DNA of 25,766 nucleotides from DASUCS01 sp036275935 (GTDB lineage Bacteria; Actinomycetota; Acidimicrobiia; Acidimicrobiales; JACDCH01): positions 1 to 25,766 of the forward strand of contig DASUCS010000055.1 in the NCBI GenBank assembly GCA_036275935.1. Direction: 5' to 3'. Made by a program: the position numbers and the translations under genes. Below, one piece after another: positions 1 through 8,492 of this stretch; position 1 is the first letter of the stretch; every line of letters starts with the position of its first letter. The notes under the pieces are model-generated. The model saw nothing but the letters and a program-made list of their open reading frames with translations. It was not told the origin of the DNA and searched no databases.

Positions 1-2581
1 CGCGGTGCTTGTACATCTCGAACCAGCTGACCGACGCCGTGCCGGCGGTGACGGCAACCAACCAGTCAGCGAGGTGAAGCGGACCGAAGTTGAACGCATC
101 TCGCAGCGCAGGGACGGTGAGCAGGATGACGACCATGCCGATCGCCGTGGGCAAGATCCACTTGAGGGTGGGATTGGCGCGTTCACGGAACGACTCGCGG
201 ATCGAGAGTCGCCACGATCGATTGACCAGGATGAGCGTGAGGTTGCCGACGAAGAGCGTGAGGAACGCGACTGAGCGCACGACGTCGTCGGGCTCGCCGG
301 TCAGAAGCGCCCAGGAGTACACGGCGAAGGCGGCCGCGAGGACAGACAGCCCCTGCAGCCCGGCGATGGTGAGGTCGCGACGATTGAACAGCGGTGCGCC
401 GACCCGGCGCGGTGGCCGGTCCATGACTTTGGGGTCGACCTGCTCGGACTCGAAGACGATCGAGCAGGCGGGGTCGATGACGAGTTGGAGGAACGCGATC
501 TGCACGGGGAGCAGCACGAGCGGCCAGCTCGGCACGAAGACCGGGATGAGGGTCATCCCGAAGATGGGCACGTGCACGGCGAGGATGTAGGCCATCGCCT
601 TGTGGAGGTTGTCGAAGATGCCGCGGCCCTGGTGGACGCCGCCCGCGATCGAGTTGAAGTCGTCGTCGGTGATGACGAGGTCGGCGGCTTCGCGGGCGAC
701 GTCGGTGCCGCGTGCGCCCATGGCGATGCCGATGTCGGCGGCGCGCAGGGCGGGCGCGTCGTTGACGCCATCGCCGGTCATGCCGACGACCTCGCCGTTC
801 GCCTTGAGTGCGCGAATGAGCTGGAGCTTCTGGTCCGGGACCATGCGAGCGAACACGTTGACCGTGCGCACACGGCGCGCGAGGTCGTCGTCGTTCATGG
901 TGGTGAGTTCGGCACCGGTGATGGCTCCTGCCTCGGTGTCGATGCCGACCTGGCGAGCGATCGACAGGGCCGTGCCGGGGTAGTCGCCCGTGATCATGAC
1001 GACCCGGATGCCGGCGTTGTGGCATGCGGTGACGCCGTCGGCAGCGTCGGCGCGGACGGGGTCATGAACGCCGATGAGCCCGAGGTACTCGAAGTCGAAG
1101 TCGTGCTGCTCGGTCGGTAGTCGCTGGGACGCGGTGAACTTCGCGCGGGCGACGGCGAGTACGCGCAGCCCTTCGTTCGCCGCGTTCGTGACCTGCGCGT
1201 CGAGCGCGAGCAGGGCGGGGGGCGGCAGGTGGCAGAGGTCCGCGATCGCTTCCGGCGCGCCTTTGGCGGCGATGACGTAGTCGGTGCGGTGTGGCGAGCG
1301 CCATACGTGCGACAGCGCGAGGAGGTCCTCGGAGAGTGGGTACTCGCGCACGAGATCCCACGTCGTGTGGAGGTGTTCGGTCCCGGCGAGGGAGCGTTCG
1401 CCGAACTCGCGAAAGGCACGGTCCATCGGGTCGAACGGGTCGACGGGGGACGCGAGCACCGCGAACTCGACGACTTCGTGGAAGGCATCGGGCAAGGCGG
1501 TGGCGTCCACGTGATGGACGACACCATCGACGGTGAGCGACGCGACGACCATCGAGTTGAGCGTGAGGGTGCCCGTCTTGTCGACACAGATCGCGGTCGC
1601 CGACCCGAGGGTCTCGATGGCGGCAGAGCGGCGGGTGAGGACATGGCGTTGGGACATGCGCCACGCGCCGAGTGCAAGGAACACGGTCAGGACGACCGGG
1701 ATCTCCTCGGGGAGCATGGCCATGGCACCGCCGATCCCGACGAGCAGCGCTTCGATCCAGTCGTGGCGGGTGAGCCCGTACACGACCACGACCAGCGTCG
1801 CGGCAACGACACCGCAGGCGGCGATGATCCGCACGAAGCGCGCCAGTTCGCGTTGCAGCGGCGTTCGTGTCGGTTCGATGGTGCGCAGCGCAGTGCCGAT
1901 GCGGCCGAGTGCTGTGGCGGCGCCGGTGTGGCGGACCACCGCGACGCCGCGACCTTTGACGACGAGGGTGCCGGAGAACAACCACGGGGTGCCGTCACCG
2001 CCGGGCGCGCCCATCTCCTCGGCTTCGACGGCAGCGCTGGCTGCGGCCTTGCGGACCGGGACCGCTTCACCGGTGAGCGCAGATTCGTCGACGGTGACGT
2101 TGACGCTGTCGATCAGGACCGCGTCGGCGGGGACGCGGTCGCCTTCGGTGAGCAGCACGGTGTCACCGCGCACGACATCGCGTCCGGCGATGCGCTGTTG
2201 CGTACCGTCGCGTAGCACGAGTGCACGCGGCGAGGACAGGTCGCGCAAGGCGGTGAGCGCGTTCTCGGTCTTGTGCTCCTGATAGAGCGAGATGGCGATG
2301 ACGACACCGACGAAGCACAGAAGGATGACGCCGTCGAGCGGCTCGGCCAGAAGGAAGTACAGGACGCCGGCGCCGACGAGCAGAAGGAGCATCGGCTCGC
2401 GCAGCACATCGCGCAGCTGTTGCAGAACGTTGCGCGGCTTCGAGGTGGGCAGTTCGTTGGGCCCGTCGTCACGAAGCCGATCTGCGGCCTGACCCTCGCT
2501 CAGGCCGCGGAGCGTCACCATCTCGGTGGTGCCGCTGACGTGCGACGATCCTGAGGGTGTCGCGAAGGTTGCCTCGGTCAC
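1..2581 (-). CDS. P2-type cation-transporting ATPase (3' end cut by window)
   Basis: Integral-membrane ATP-driven cation pump of the P-type family; about 860 residues lie in the window and only the extreme C-terminus is missing. Visible in order: N-terminal cation ATPase domain, actuator motif TGE (170-172), M4 motif PEEIP just before the phosphorylation site, CVDKTGTLT with the phosphorylated Asp at about residue 334, hinge motif TGDGVNDAPA (about 602-611), then six C-terminal membrane helices. Start is GTG at 2581, preceded by AGAGGTGAG at good spacing; a later in-frame ATG (residue 21) is less well supported. The family usually moves Ca2+, Mg2+ or Mn2+/Na+. PEEIP replaces the PEGLP of animal SERCA, so ion specificity cannot be read with confidence. 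It is transcribed away from the SHOCT gene. Confidence 0.93.
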   Translation of the reverse strand, partial: MTEATFATPSGSSHVSGTTEMVTLRGLSEGQAADRLRDDGPNELPTSKPRNVLQQLRDVLREPMLLLLVGAGVLYFLLAEPLDGVILLCFVGVVIAISLYQEHKTENALTALRDLSSPRALVLRDGTQQRIAGRDVVRGDTVLLTEGDRVPADAVLIDSVNVTVDESALTGEAVPVRKAAASAAVEAEEMGAPGGDGTPWLFSGTLVVKGRGVAVVRHTGAATALGRIGTALRTIEPTRTPLQRELARFVRIIAACGVVAATLVVVVYGLTRHDWIEALLVGIGGAMAMLPEEIPVVLTVFLALGAWRMSQRHVLTRRSAAIETLGSATAICVDKTGTLTLNSMVVASLTVDGVVHHVDATALPDAFHEVVEFAVLASPVDPFDPMDRAFREFGERSLAGTEHLHTTWDLVREYPLSEDLLALSHVWRSPHRTDYVIAAKGAPEAIADLCHLPPPALLALDAQVTNAANEGLRVLAVARAKFTASQRLPTEQHDFDFEYLGLIGVHDPVRADAADGVTACHNAGIRVVMITGDYPGTALSIARQVGIDTEAGAITGAELTTMNDDDLARRVRTVNVFARMVPDQKLQLIRALKANGEVVGMTGDGVNDAPALRAADIGIAMGARGTDVAREAADLVITDDDFNSIAGGVHQGRGIFDNLHKAMAYILAVHVPIFGMTLIPVFVPSWPLVLLPVQIAFLQLVIDPACSIVFESEQVDPKVMDRPPRRVGAPLFNRRDLTIAGLQGLSVLAAAFAVYSWALLTGEPDDVVRSVAFLTLFVGNLTLILVNRSWRLSIRESFRERANPTLKWILPTAIGMVVILLTVPALRDAFNFGPLHLADWLVAVTAGTASVSWFEMYKHR

Positions 2582-2706
2582 CCGAGCTCACCTCTGCGTC
2601 AGCGCGCGTCGAGGCCTGGTCAGGGCGAGCTCGGCGAGCAGCGAGCGCGAGACGAACGCCCGGTGAGGCATGTGAACAGCGTGCGCCCTCGGCGCCCCCT
2701 CGGGAT

Positions 2707-2721
2707 ACGGCCCAAAGTCCT
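2707..2721 (-). promoter_or_regulatory. candidate DosR/DevR-like box 1
   Basis: Read on the minus strand this is AGGACTTTGGGCCGT. It matches 11 of 16 positions of the DosR core (S GGGACT WW AGTCCC S) when aligned by eye. It lies about 125 bp upstream of the ATPase start and about 70 bp upstream of the SHOCT gene. Inference only; no regulator gene is in the window. Confidence 0.3.
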
Positions 2722-2730
2722 CTTTCGCGG

Positions 2731-2750
2731 CGGAGGTGACCTCCGGCCCT
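2731..2750 (+). promoter_or_regulatory. candidate DosR/DevR-like box 2 overlapping a 15-bp palindrome
   Basis: GTGACCTCCGGCCCT (2736-2750) resembles actinobacterial DosR-type sites (10 of 16 core positions by eye). It overlaps a perfect odd palindrome, CGGAGGT-G-ACCTCCG, at 2731-2745. It lies 38 bp upstream of the SHOCT gene start and pairs with box 1, about 29 bp centre to centre. The palindrome could instead be the site of another regulator. Confidence 0.3.
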
Positions 2751-2788
2751 ACCGTGCGCGTGACCACCCGGCGCACGATCGCATCGTG

Positions 2789-3049
2789 ATGTACTACGAC
2801 GGCCACGACACCGGGTGGGGTCCCGGCCGATGGATCGTCATGGGATTGATGATGCTCGCCTTCTGGGGACTCCTTGCCGCGCTCGTCGTCTACCTCGTGC
2901 GCAACCTCGGCCACCGACCCGGCGACGACCGAAGCGCAGCGGTGAAACGGCCCGACGACGCGATGCGGATCCTCGATGAGCGTTTCGCCCGCGGTGACAT
3001 CGACGCCGACGACTACAACCAGCGACGCGAGGTCCTCAACTCGAGATAG
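2789..3049 (+). CDS. small membrane protein with SHOCT domain
   Basis: An 86-residue protein. Residues 14-38 form one hydrophobic membrane helix; residues about 55-83 (DDAMRILDERFARGDI followed by DADDY) match the SHOCT short C-terminal domain, a putative oligomerisation module often joined to a single helix. Start is ATG 2789 (MYYDG); a GTG lies one codon upstream and an ATG further up at 2663 would add a basic, non-conserved-looking tail. No clear Shine-Dalgarno is seen. Function of such proteins is unknown. It is divergent from the cation ATPase and followed by a hairpin. Confidence 0.8.
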   Translation: MYYDGHDTGWGPGRWIVMGLMMLAFWGLLAALVVYLVRNLGHRPGDDRSAAVKRPDDAMRILDERFARGDIDADDYNQRREVLNSR

Positions 3050-3052
3050 CCG

Positions 3053-3071
3053 TCACCGCACACTGCGGTGA
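3053..3071 (+). terminator. candidate terminator hairpin after SHOCT gene
   Basis: Perfect 8-bp stem TCACCGCA / TGCGGTGA with a 3-nt loop, starting 3 bp after the SHOCT stop codon. There is no T tract, as is common for high-GC actinobacteria. Confidence 0.45.
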
Positions 3072-3256
3072 GCAACGCCGGTACCGAGTGACAGGAACCT
3101 TCGCGGAACTGTCAGGCGCGACGACGTGCTGCTTCGGCGAGAAGCCAACGCACCATCGAGCGCCGGACGGGTACCGCGCCAGAAGCTGAGTTGCCATAGC
3201 AGCACCCGTGCTCGATGTGCCGGTTCCGCTCAGGCTCGGCTCGGTACGGTCCGGTG

Positions 3257-3736
3257 ATGACTTGGGACCACAACAAGCTGTGGGGAAACCATCCTGCCGT
3301 CTCCACGGGCGACCAGCTCACCAGCGGACAGAAGGCCGCCGACGTGATGAAGCGCCTTCTCGCGACATGGTTGGCCCTCATCATCGTGCTGATGTTCATC
3401 GTCAGCTGGATGTCCTACAACAGCTTCATCATCGGGGGCACGTTCGATCCGTTCCCATGGATCCTGCTGAACCTGATGTTGTCGTGCTTCGCGGCGCTTC
3501 AGTGCTTCGTGTTGTTGATCGCGAACAAGCGCGGAGAGCAGATCGCAGCTGAGATCGCACAGCACACCTACGAGAACACGTGCTCGGACACGAAGCTGCT
3601 CGAAGAGAACACAGAGTTGACCAGGCAGGTCAAGGCCAACACCGACCGGCTCGACGAGATCCACCGCCACGTCGAGGCGATCGGCAACAAGCTCGGCGTC
3701 ACCGGAGGAACGTTCGAGGCTCCACAGCCGACGTGA
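3257..3736 (+). CDS. DUF1003 family membrane protein (copy 1)
   Basis: A 159-residue protein of the DUF1003 type: two membrane helices (about 35-55 and 65-90) separated by a short loop with FDPFPWILLNL, followed by a hydrophilic, heptad-like C-terminal segment (about 95-150) likely to form a coiled coil. The core DPxPxILLNLxLSCxAALQ is the family signature and recurs in the second copy encoded at 8493-8981. Start is ATG 3257 (an in-frame GTG immediately precedes it). The biochemical function of DUF1003 is not established. It stands alone between the SHOCT gene and a kinase gene. Confidence 0.85.
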   Translation: MTWDHNKLWGNHPAVSTGDQLTSGQKAADVMKRLLATWLALIIVLMFIVSWMSYNSFIIGGTFDPFPWILLNLMLSCFAALQCFVLLIANKRGEQIAAEIAQHTYENTCSDTKLLEENTELTRQVKANTDRLDEIHRHVEAIGNKLGVTGGTFEAPQPT

Positions 3737-3842
3737 TCCGAACCAGCGGGCGACCACCGGCCGCACTGCACTCAGAATGTGCAAGTCAGGCCCCGCGACA
3801 TGACCCGCCGAAATCGACGGCGACGACAGGCAGAATGCCCGC

Positions 3843-4526
3843 GTGCGACCCATCGGACCCAAGCTCGCGGAGGGCCGCGACAGCGAGATCTTCGAGCACG
3901 GGCCGGGCAAGGTCCTGCGCGTCGCACGCGACGGACGCTCGCTGGTGGCTGAGGCCGAGATCATGCGGTATGTCCGATCTCAGGGATATCCATGCCCGGA
4001 TGTGTACGAAGCCGGTGACGGATATCTCGTCATGGACCGGCTCGAGGGTCCGACGATGATGGAGGCGGTCGGCAAACCACCGTTCCCGCTGCGGCGATCG
4101 GGACATCTGCTGGCGGAGCTCCACGAACGGCTCCATCGGATCTTGGCCCCGCCAGGAATTCGGGTCGCGCCGTTACCGGGCGACCGGCTCGTGCACCGGG
4201 ACCTGCATCCGCTGAACGTGATCATGACTCCGGATGGTCCGATGGTCATCGATTGGGCCAACGCGTCGGCCGGCGATCCCGCGTTCGATGTCGCCGACAC
4301 CTGGGTCTTGTTCGCGTGCGCCACGCCGCCGATGGGCGGCATCGATCGATTGGTCGTCCCGATCGGCAGGCGCATCCTTCTGCGTTCGTTCCTACGTCGA
4401 GTCGACACCGTGGCCGCCCGCCGAGCGATCCCCGCCGCGGTTGATCACCGGCTCACCGATCGCAACATGTCGCCCGAGGAACACGCCCGCATGCGCAAGC
4501 TCGCCGCCTGGGCTTCCACCGGCTGA
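3843..4526 (+). CDS. aminoglycoside phosphotransferase-fold small-molecule kinase (APH-like 1)
   Basis: A 227-residue cytosolic kinase-like protein, short for the APH family (usually 260-320). Visible: small lobe with a likely ATP-anchoring Lys near VLRVARDGR, a hinge (YLVMDRLEGP), catalytic loop HRDLHPLNV at 118-126 with catalytic Asp120 and Asn125, and metal-binding Asp137 in VIDWAN. The substrate cannot be told: the family includes antibiotic, choline, homoserine and fructosamine kinases. Start is GTG 3843; an ATG at 3835 is out of frame. Ribosome binding site is weak. The gene converges on the second APH-like gene with stop codons 6 bp apart. Confidence 0.8.
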   Translation: MRPIGPKLAEGRDSEIFEHGPGKVLRVARDGRSLVAEAEIMRYVRSQGYPCPDVYEAGDGYLVMDRLEGPTMMEAVGKPPFPLRRSGHLLAELHERLHRILAPPGIRVAPLPGDRLVHRDLHPLNVIMTPDGPMVIDWANASAGDPAFDVADTWVLFACATPPMGGIDRLVVPIGRRILLRSFLRRVDTVAARRAIPAAVDHRLTDRNMSPEEHARMRKLAAWASTG

Positions 4527-4532
4527 GCGCGG

Positions 4533-5369
4533 CTAGGAGTCCAAGATGGTGTGTCGACCCTGGTCGTCCGCTCCGAGGGACAGGCTCTCGAGGACCGCAG
4601 GGAGGATGCCGTCTGCGTGATCGGCTGTTCGCCGCCATCCTGCGGGGTCGCCGTCTTCAACGAGTCGAGCAAACGCAACGTGCCCCGCGGCCGCGGTCGC
4701 TTCGATGTTCGTTGCAACCGAGCGGCAGCGTTCCGGCGCGAGCAGGAGCGCGGTTCTCGTGAGCGCCTCGTCTGCTCCGTACCCTTCCGCGATGGCGGCG
4801 ACGCGGTCGGCGACGTCGCCGACCGTGAGCTGGCCGGTCTGCCACGGAGGCGGCTCCTCCCAGAACCAGCCGACGGCGACCAGGAGGTACGCGAGGTCCC
4901 ACTCCGCGCGTCCGGGGCTGATGAAGTCCCAGTCGATCAGCCCGAAGGCCGGCCCGGCGACGATGTTCCAGGGCCCGAGGTCGTTGTGCACGACCAGCGG
5001 CCCGCCTTTCGGGTCGTCACCGTTGCCGATCCGTGACCATGGCGCGCCCGCAGGAGCTCGAAATCCTTCGGTTGCGTCATGAAAGGCACGCACGAGTCGG
5101 CCGATCGCACGCAATTCGTGTGACTGTGCGAGCGCCGGCCAACCATCGGGCAACAGCGTTTCCCCTTCGAGGAACGACAGGACTTCGCGGCCGCGTTCGT
5201 CAATGCCGAGGAACCTCGGCGCGCCCTCGAAGCCGACGCGCTCGAGATGCAAGAGCAACGCGTGCACGGTGGTCGACCAGGGGTGCAGCGGGCGACGCAC
5301 GGTGTTGCCGACACGCACGATCCCCTGATTGATCTTTCCGCCCGTCAGTGGGACTTCGCGGTCAACCAC
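4533..5369 (-). CDS. aminoglycoside phosphotransferase family protein (APH-like 2)
   Basis: A 278-residue soluble kinase-fold protein. N-terminal lobe with GGKINQGIVRVGNTVRRP (nucleotide-loop and Lys/Arg region), hinge LSFLEGETL, catalytic loop HNDLGPWNI at 128-136 (Asp130, Asn135), and metal Asp in GLIDWDF (Asp146). HNDxxPxN is usual for the APH family. Start is GTG 5369, only 3 bp after the stop of the UbiB-like kinase gene on the same strand, so translation is probably coupled to it. The substrate is unknown. Antibiotic resistance cannot be claimed from sequence alone. Confidence 0.85.
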   Translation of the reverse strand: MVDREVPLTGGKINQGIVRVGNTVRRPLHPWSTTVHALLLHLERVGFEGAPRFLGIDERGREVLSFLEGETLLPDGWPALAQSHELRAIGRLVRAFHDATEGFRAPAGAPWSRIGNGDDPKGGPLVVHNDLGPWNIVAGPAFGLIDWDFISPGRAEWDLAYLLVAVGWFWEEPPPWQTGQLTVGDVADRVAAIAEGYGADEALTRTALLLAPERCRSVATNIEATAAAGHVAFARLVEDGDPAGWRRTADHADGILPAVLESLSLGADDQGRHTILDS

Positions 5370-5372
5370 TCG

Positions 5373-6929
5373 TCAGGGGTTGCTCGCGGCGCGCGTGTCC
5401 GCCACGAGCTCGGGGCGCTGGTGCGTGTCGAGCCATTCCGCTTCGCGATCGCCGAGCGGAGTAGCCGGAGGGCCATCCCACCAGAGCTCGGTGATGATGC
5501 GCCGCCAATTCGCAGTGGCGTTGAGTCGACCGAGGATCGCGAAGAGGCCGACGTTGATGCGCTGGAGGATCAGGAAGTCAGCGGGGATGGTGCTCCATCG
5601 GTTGATGTCCCGGGTCAGGTCGTCCTTGAAGAAATAGCGCCGGACGATCTCGCCGGCCCACTCCGCAGTCAGCGTCACGGGCCCGTCTTCGACGAGGTGG
5701 CTCGAGAACATCTGGTCGAACGAGAACGTCTGCTCGTTGGTCAGCGGAGCTCCGGGAACGTAGTAGCCGGCCTCTTCGGCGACGGCGCGATCACGGGCGG
5801 GGTTCGGTTCGATCGCGGCCGCGTGGACGAGCGCCATGTGCAGATCGCGGGCGCGGGGCGTGAGGTGCTTCACGAGACCGAAGTCGAGAAACGTCACGAC
5901 CCCTGAACCGTCGAAGAGATAGTTGCCGGGATGGGGGTCGCCGTTGAAGGCGAGATGGTCATGGATGCTGCGGTGCACGAACCGAAAGATCACCTCGGCC
6001 GCAAGATTCCGGTCCTGCTGCGGCGCCTTCTCGAACTCAGCGAAGCGCATACCGGTGGCCAGCGTCGACGTCAGGACCCGCTTGGTCGAGAACTCATCGA
6101 CGATCTTCGGGATGTGAATGAAGGGATGGCCCTCGTACCACTCCGCGAACAGGCGTTGGTTGGAGGCCTCGATCGTGTAGTCGAGCTCCTCTGTCAGCCG
6201 AGCGCGCAACTCGGTGGTGATCACGTCGTAGTCGACGTTCGGCCCCATCATCGGAACGACGAACCGGCCGAGCTCGAGCTGAGCGAGATCGGCCTCCATG
6301 GTCTCGTCGATGCCGGGATACTGCAGCTTCACCGCGACAGCGCGGCCGTCGTGCAGCACCGCTTTGTGCACTTGGCCGATCGATGCCGCCGCGATCGGAA
6401 TCGGATCCCACGTTCGGAAGACCGACTCCGGTAGCGCACCCAGCTCGGACCGCACGACGCTCGCCGCGAGTTCAGGCGTCATGGGAGGAGCGCTGTCCTG
6501 CAATTGTGCGAGAGCGCTGCGTACGTGCTCGGGCATCGCGTCGTCGACGTAGCTGGCGAGCTGGCCGACCTTCATGAAGACGCCCTTCATCCCACCCAAC
6601 GTCGTCGCGACGTCTTCCGCGGTGCGCAGTTGAAAAGCCGCATCCAGTTCGCCGCGTCGATCTTCGGTGACCCTGAAGCGATGCACTTGATGAGCAGCCG
6701 CGCGAGCGGAAGTGCGGCCGGACAATCGCAGGATCGTCGACCAGCGGGACAACACTCGCCGCACCCGGGGCATCGCGACCACCGCGCCGGCGGCAGCGAG
6801 CACTGCCGCCCCGCCAATTGCACGTGTCCATCGCCGCTCGTGAATGCGGTCACGATAAGCCCGCGCATGTCGCGGCCGACAACCGGCGCACTTGAAGGCG
6901 TTGCTGCAGGTTCCGAAGCCGACGCCCAA
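5373..6929 (-). CDS. UbiB/ABC1/AarF-family atypical kinase-like protein
   Basis: About 518 residues. It shows the UbiB hallmarks: KVGQ (120-123, the KxGQ motif), alanine-rich nucleotide loop AAASIGQVH (180-188), VAVKLQYPG with Lys201, ExD region LTEELDYTIEASNQ, catalytic loop FNGDPHPGNYLF and metal motif FLDFG. A hydrophobic stretch at about 37-53 may anchor it to the membrane. UbiB proteins act as ATPases or kinases in quinone and lipid metabolism. The start is uncertain: the longest form begins with TTG 6929 and has a cysteine-containing leader (Cys8, Cys14, Cys17); GTG codons near residues 44 and 50 would remove it. It is followed after 3 bp by the APH-like gene. Confidence 0.88.
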   Translation of the reverse strand: MGVGFGTCSNAFKCAGCRPRHARAYRDRIHERRWTRAIGGAAVLAAAGAVVAMPRVRRVLSRWSTILRLSGRTSARAAAHQVHRFRVTEDRRGELDAAFQLRTAEDVATTLGGMKGVFMKVGQLASYVDDAMPEHVRSALAQLQDSAPPMTPELAASVVRSELGALPESVFRTWDPIPIAAASIGQVHKAVLHDGRAVAVKLQYPGIDETMEADLAQLELGRFVVPMMGPNVDYDVITTELRARLTEELDYTIEASNQRLFAEWYEGHPFIHIPKIVDEFSTKRVLTSTLATGMRFAEFEKAPQQDRNLAAEVIFRFVHRSIHDHLAFNGDPHPGNYLFDGSGVVTFLDFGLVKHLTPRARDLHMALVHAAAIEPNPARDRAVAEEAGYYVPGAPLTNEQTFSFDQMFSSHLVEDGPVTLTAEWAGEIVRRYFFKDDLTRDINRWSTIPADFLILQRINVGLFAILGRLNATANWRRIITELWWDGPPATPLGDREAEWLDTHQRPELVADTRAASNP

Positions 6930-7009
6930 CCGAGACGTACTTGCGCCGCTCCGTACTTCCGCGACCTCGGCACCGAGTCGTCGCGCCGCGGACGATGAAT
7001 GACAGGAAG

Positions 7010-7024
7010 GGTCGCGACGCGACC
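7010..7024. promoter_or_regulatory. 15-bp palindrome in divergent promoter region
   Basis: GGTCGCG-A-CGCGACC, perfect 7-bp arms around one base. It lies between the UbiB-like gene and the lipoprotein gene, 36 bp before ATG 7060. A regulator site is plausible; it could also fold as a hairpin. Confidence 0.35.
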
Positions 7025-7059
7025 ACTAGTCACATTCTGATTGGCGTAATGATGTCGCA

Positions 7060-8328
7060 ATGACCGACACATCGACTCGACCCGACGCGGAACGGGTCGA
7101 TGGTGACAACGCGTCGCCTGTGGTCGCGGGAACCAGCCGACGGATGAGCTGCCGACTCCGCACCTTGTTGTGTGCCAGCGCGGTGTTGCTCGTGGCCTGC
7201 TCGTCGGGACACGTCACACCGAAGCCAGCCGATGCAAGCTCCCCGGCAGGCGTGTCGACCGTCGATGGCATGCCACCCGTCATCGATCCGCACAACCTGT
7301 ACAGCGAGGCCGGCCCGAACCACTTCAGCCCGGCTGTCGCCAAGGCTTTGTCACGCGTCTACGTCCCCAACCTGCAGACCAACGATGTCGACGTGATCGA
7401 CCCGAGCTCCGCCATGGTGGTCGATCACTTCAAGGTCGGCTCGAGCCCACAGCACATCGTGCCGTCGTGGGACCTCACGACGTTGTGGGTCACCAACAAC
7501 GCTCAAGGCCACACCGACGGCAGCGTGACCCCGATTGACCCGACGACCGGCAAGCCTGGAACCGCGATCCCCGTCGACGACCCGTACAACATGTACTTCA
7601 CCCCTGACGGCAAATCGGCGATCGTGGTGGCTGAAGCACGAAAGCGGCTCGACTTTCGCGACCCGCACACGATGGCCCTGCAAACGTCGGTGCAGACACC
7701 GGATTGCGCTGGCGTGAACCACGCCGACTTCTCCATCGATGGCCGCTACGCCATCTTCACCTGCGAGTTCGCAGGCAAGCTCGTCAAGGTGGACACAAGG
7801 AATCGGACAGTGATCGGGTATCTCGCGCTGTCCGGTGGAGGCATGCCGCAAGACATCCGAATTGCCCCTGACGGCAAGAAGTTCTACGTCGCCGAGATGA
7901 TGCGCGGCGGCGTCTACACCATCGACGGCGACCGATTCGCCGAGACCGGTTTCATCGCCACCGGCGTCGGCACCCACGGCCTGTACCCGAGCCGGGACGG
8001 CACGAGGCTGTACGTGGCCAACCGGGGTAGCACGACGATCCCGGGCAAGGCCAAGGGTCCCGGCAGCGTCGCGGTGCTCGACTTCGCCACGAACACGGTC
8101 GTGCAGACCTGGCCGATCCCCGGAGGCGGAAGTCCTGACATGGGCAACGTCAGCGCCGACGGCACAACGCTCTGGCTCAGCGGCCGCTACGACAACGTCG
8201 TCTACGAGATCGACACCGCCACCGGCCAGGTGCGCGCAGAGATCCCCGTCGGCAGGGAACCGCATGGGCTCACCGTGTGGCCCCAGCCCGGCCGTTACTC
8301 GCTCGGACACACCGGGAACATGCGGTAG
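7060..8328 (+). CDS. beta-propeller (YncE-like) lipoprotein
   Basis: A 422-residue protein, or 394 if it starts at ATG 7144. Residues 29-47 (MSCRLRTLLCASAVLLVAC) form a lipoprotein signal peptide with lipobox LVAC and lipidated Cys47, which favours the internal ATG 7144; starting at 7060 adds a hydrophilic 28-residue leader before the signal. The mature part has repeated blade-like units (SRVYVPNLQTNDVDVIDP, SAIVVAEARKRLDFRDP, KKFYVAEMMRGGVYTID, TRLYVANRGSTTIP, TTLWLSGRYDNVVYEID) typical of YncE/40-residue beta-propellers. It would sit outside the cytoplasmic membrane, anchored by lipid. Ligand and role are unknown. A hairpin follows the gene. Confidence 0.85.
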   Translation: MTDTSTRPDAERVDGDNASPVVAGTSRRMSCRLRTLLCASAVLLVACSSGHVTPKPADASSPAGVSTVDGMPPVIDPHNLYSEAGPNHFSPAVAKALSRVYVPNLQTNDVDVIDPSSAMVVDHFKVGSSPQHIVPSWDLTTLWVTNNAQGHTDGSVTPIDPTTGKPGTAIPVDDPYNMYFTPDGKSAIVVAEARKRLDFRDPHTMALQTSVQTPDCAGVNHADFSIDGRYAIFTCEFAGKLVKVDTRNRTVIGYLALSGGGMPQDIRIAPDGKKFYVAEMMRGGVYTIDGDRFAETGFIATGVGTHGLYPSRDGTRLYVANRGSTTIPGKAKGPGSVAVLDFATNTVVQTWPIPGGGSPDMGNVSADGTTLWLSGRYDNVVYEIDTATGQVRAEIPVGREPHGLTVWPQPGRYSLGHTGNMR

Positions 8329-8369
8329 GCGCCTCATGCGCGAAACCTTCTCAACGATGCGCATCACCT

Positions 8370-8391
8370 GACCGCGCTGATCACCGCGGTC
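8370..8391 (+). terminator. candidate terminator hairpin after lipoprotein gene
   Basis: Perfect 7-bp stem GACCGCG / CGCGGTC with an 8-nt loop, about 40 bp after the lipoprotein stop and between two convergent genes. No T tract. Confidence 0.4.
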
Positions 8392-8492
8392 GTCGGCGTG
8401 CCGCTCGCGTGCACATCACGTTCGTGAGCCAGATCGCCGCAGCGAATCGCCGGGAGCTTGCCCGCCGCCACCGTTGGCAGCGTGAATTGCGG

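Noticed and set aside
1229..2215. 328-residue open frame on the plus strand
   Set aside because: Lies opposite the P-type ATPase core, including its DKTGT site; low-complexity Asp/Gly/Arg composition.
4527..4532. Terminator between the convergent APH-like genes
   Set aside because: No convincing stem was found around the six-base gap.
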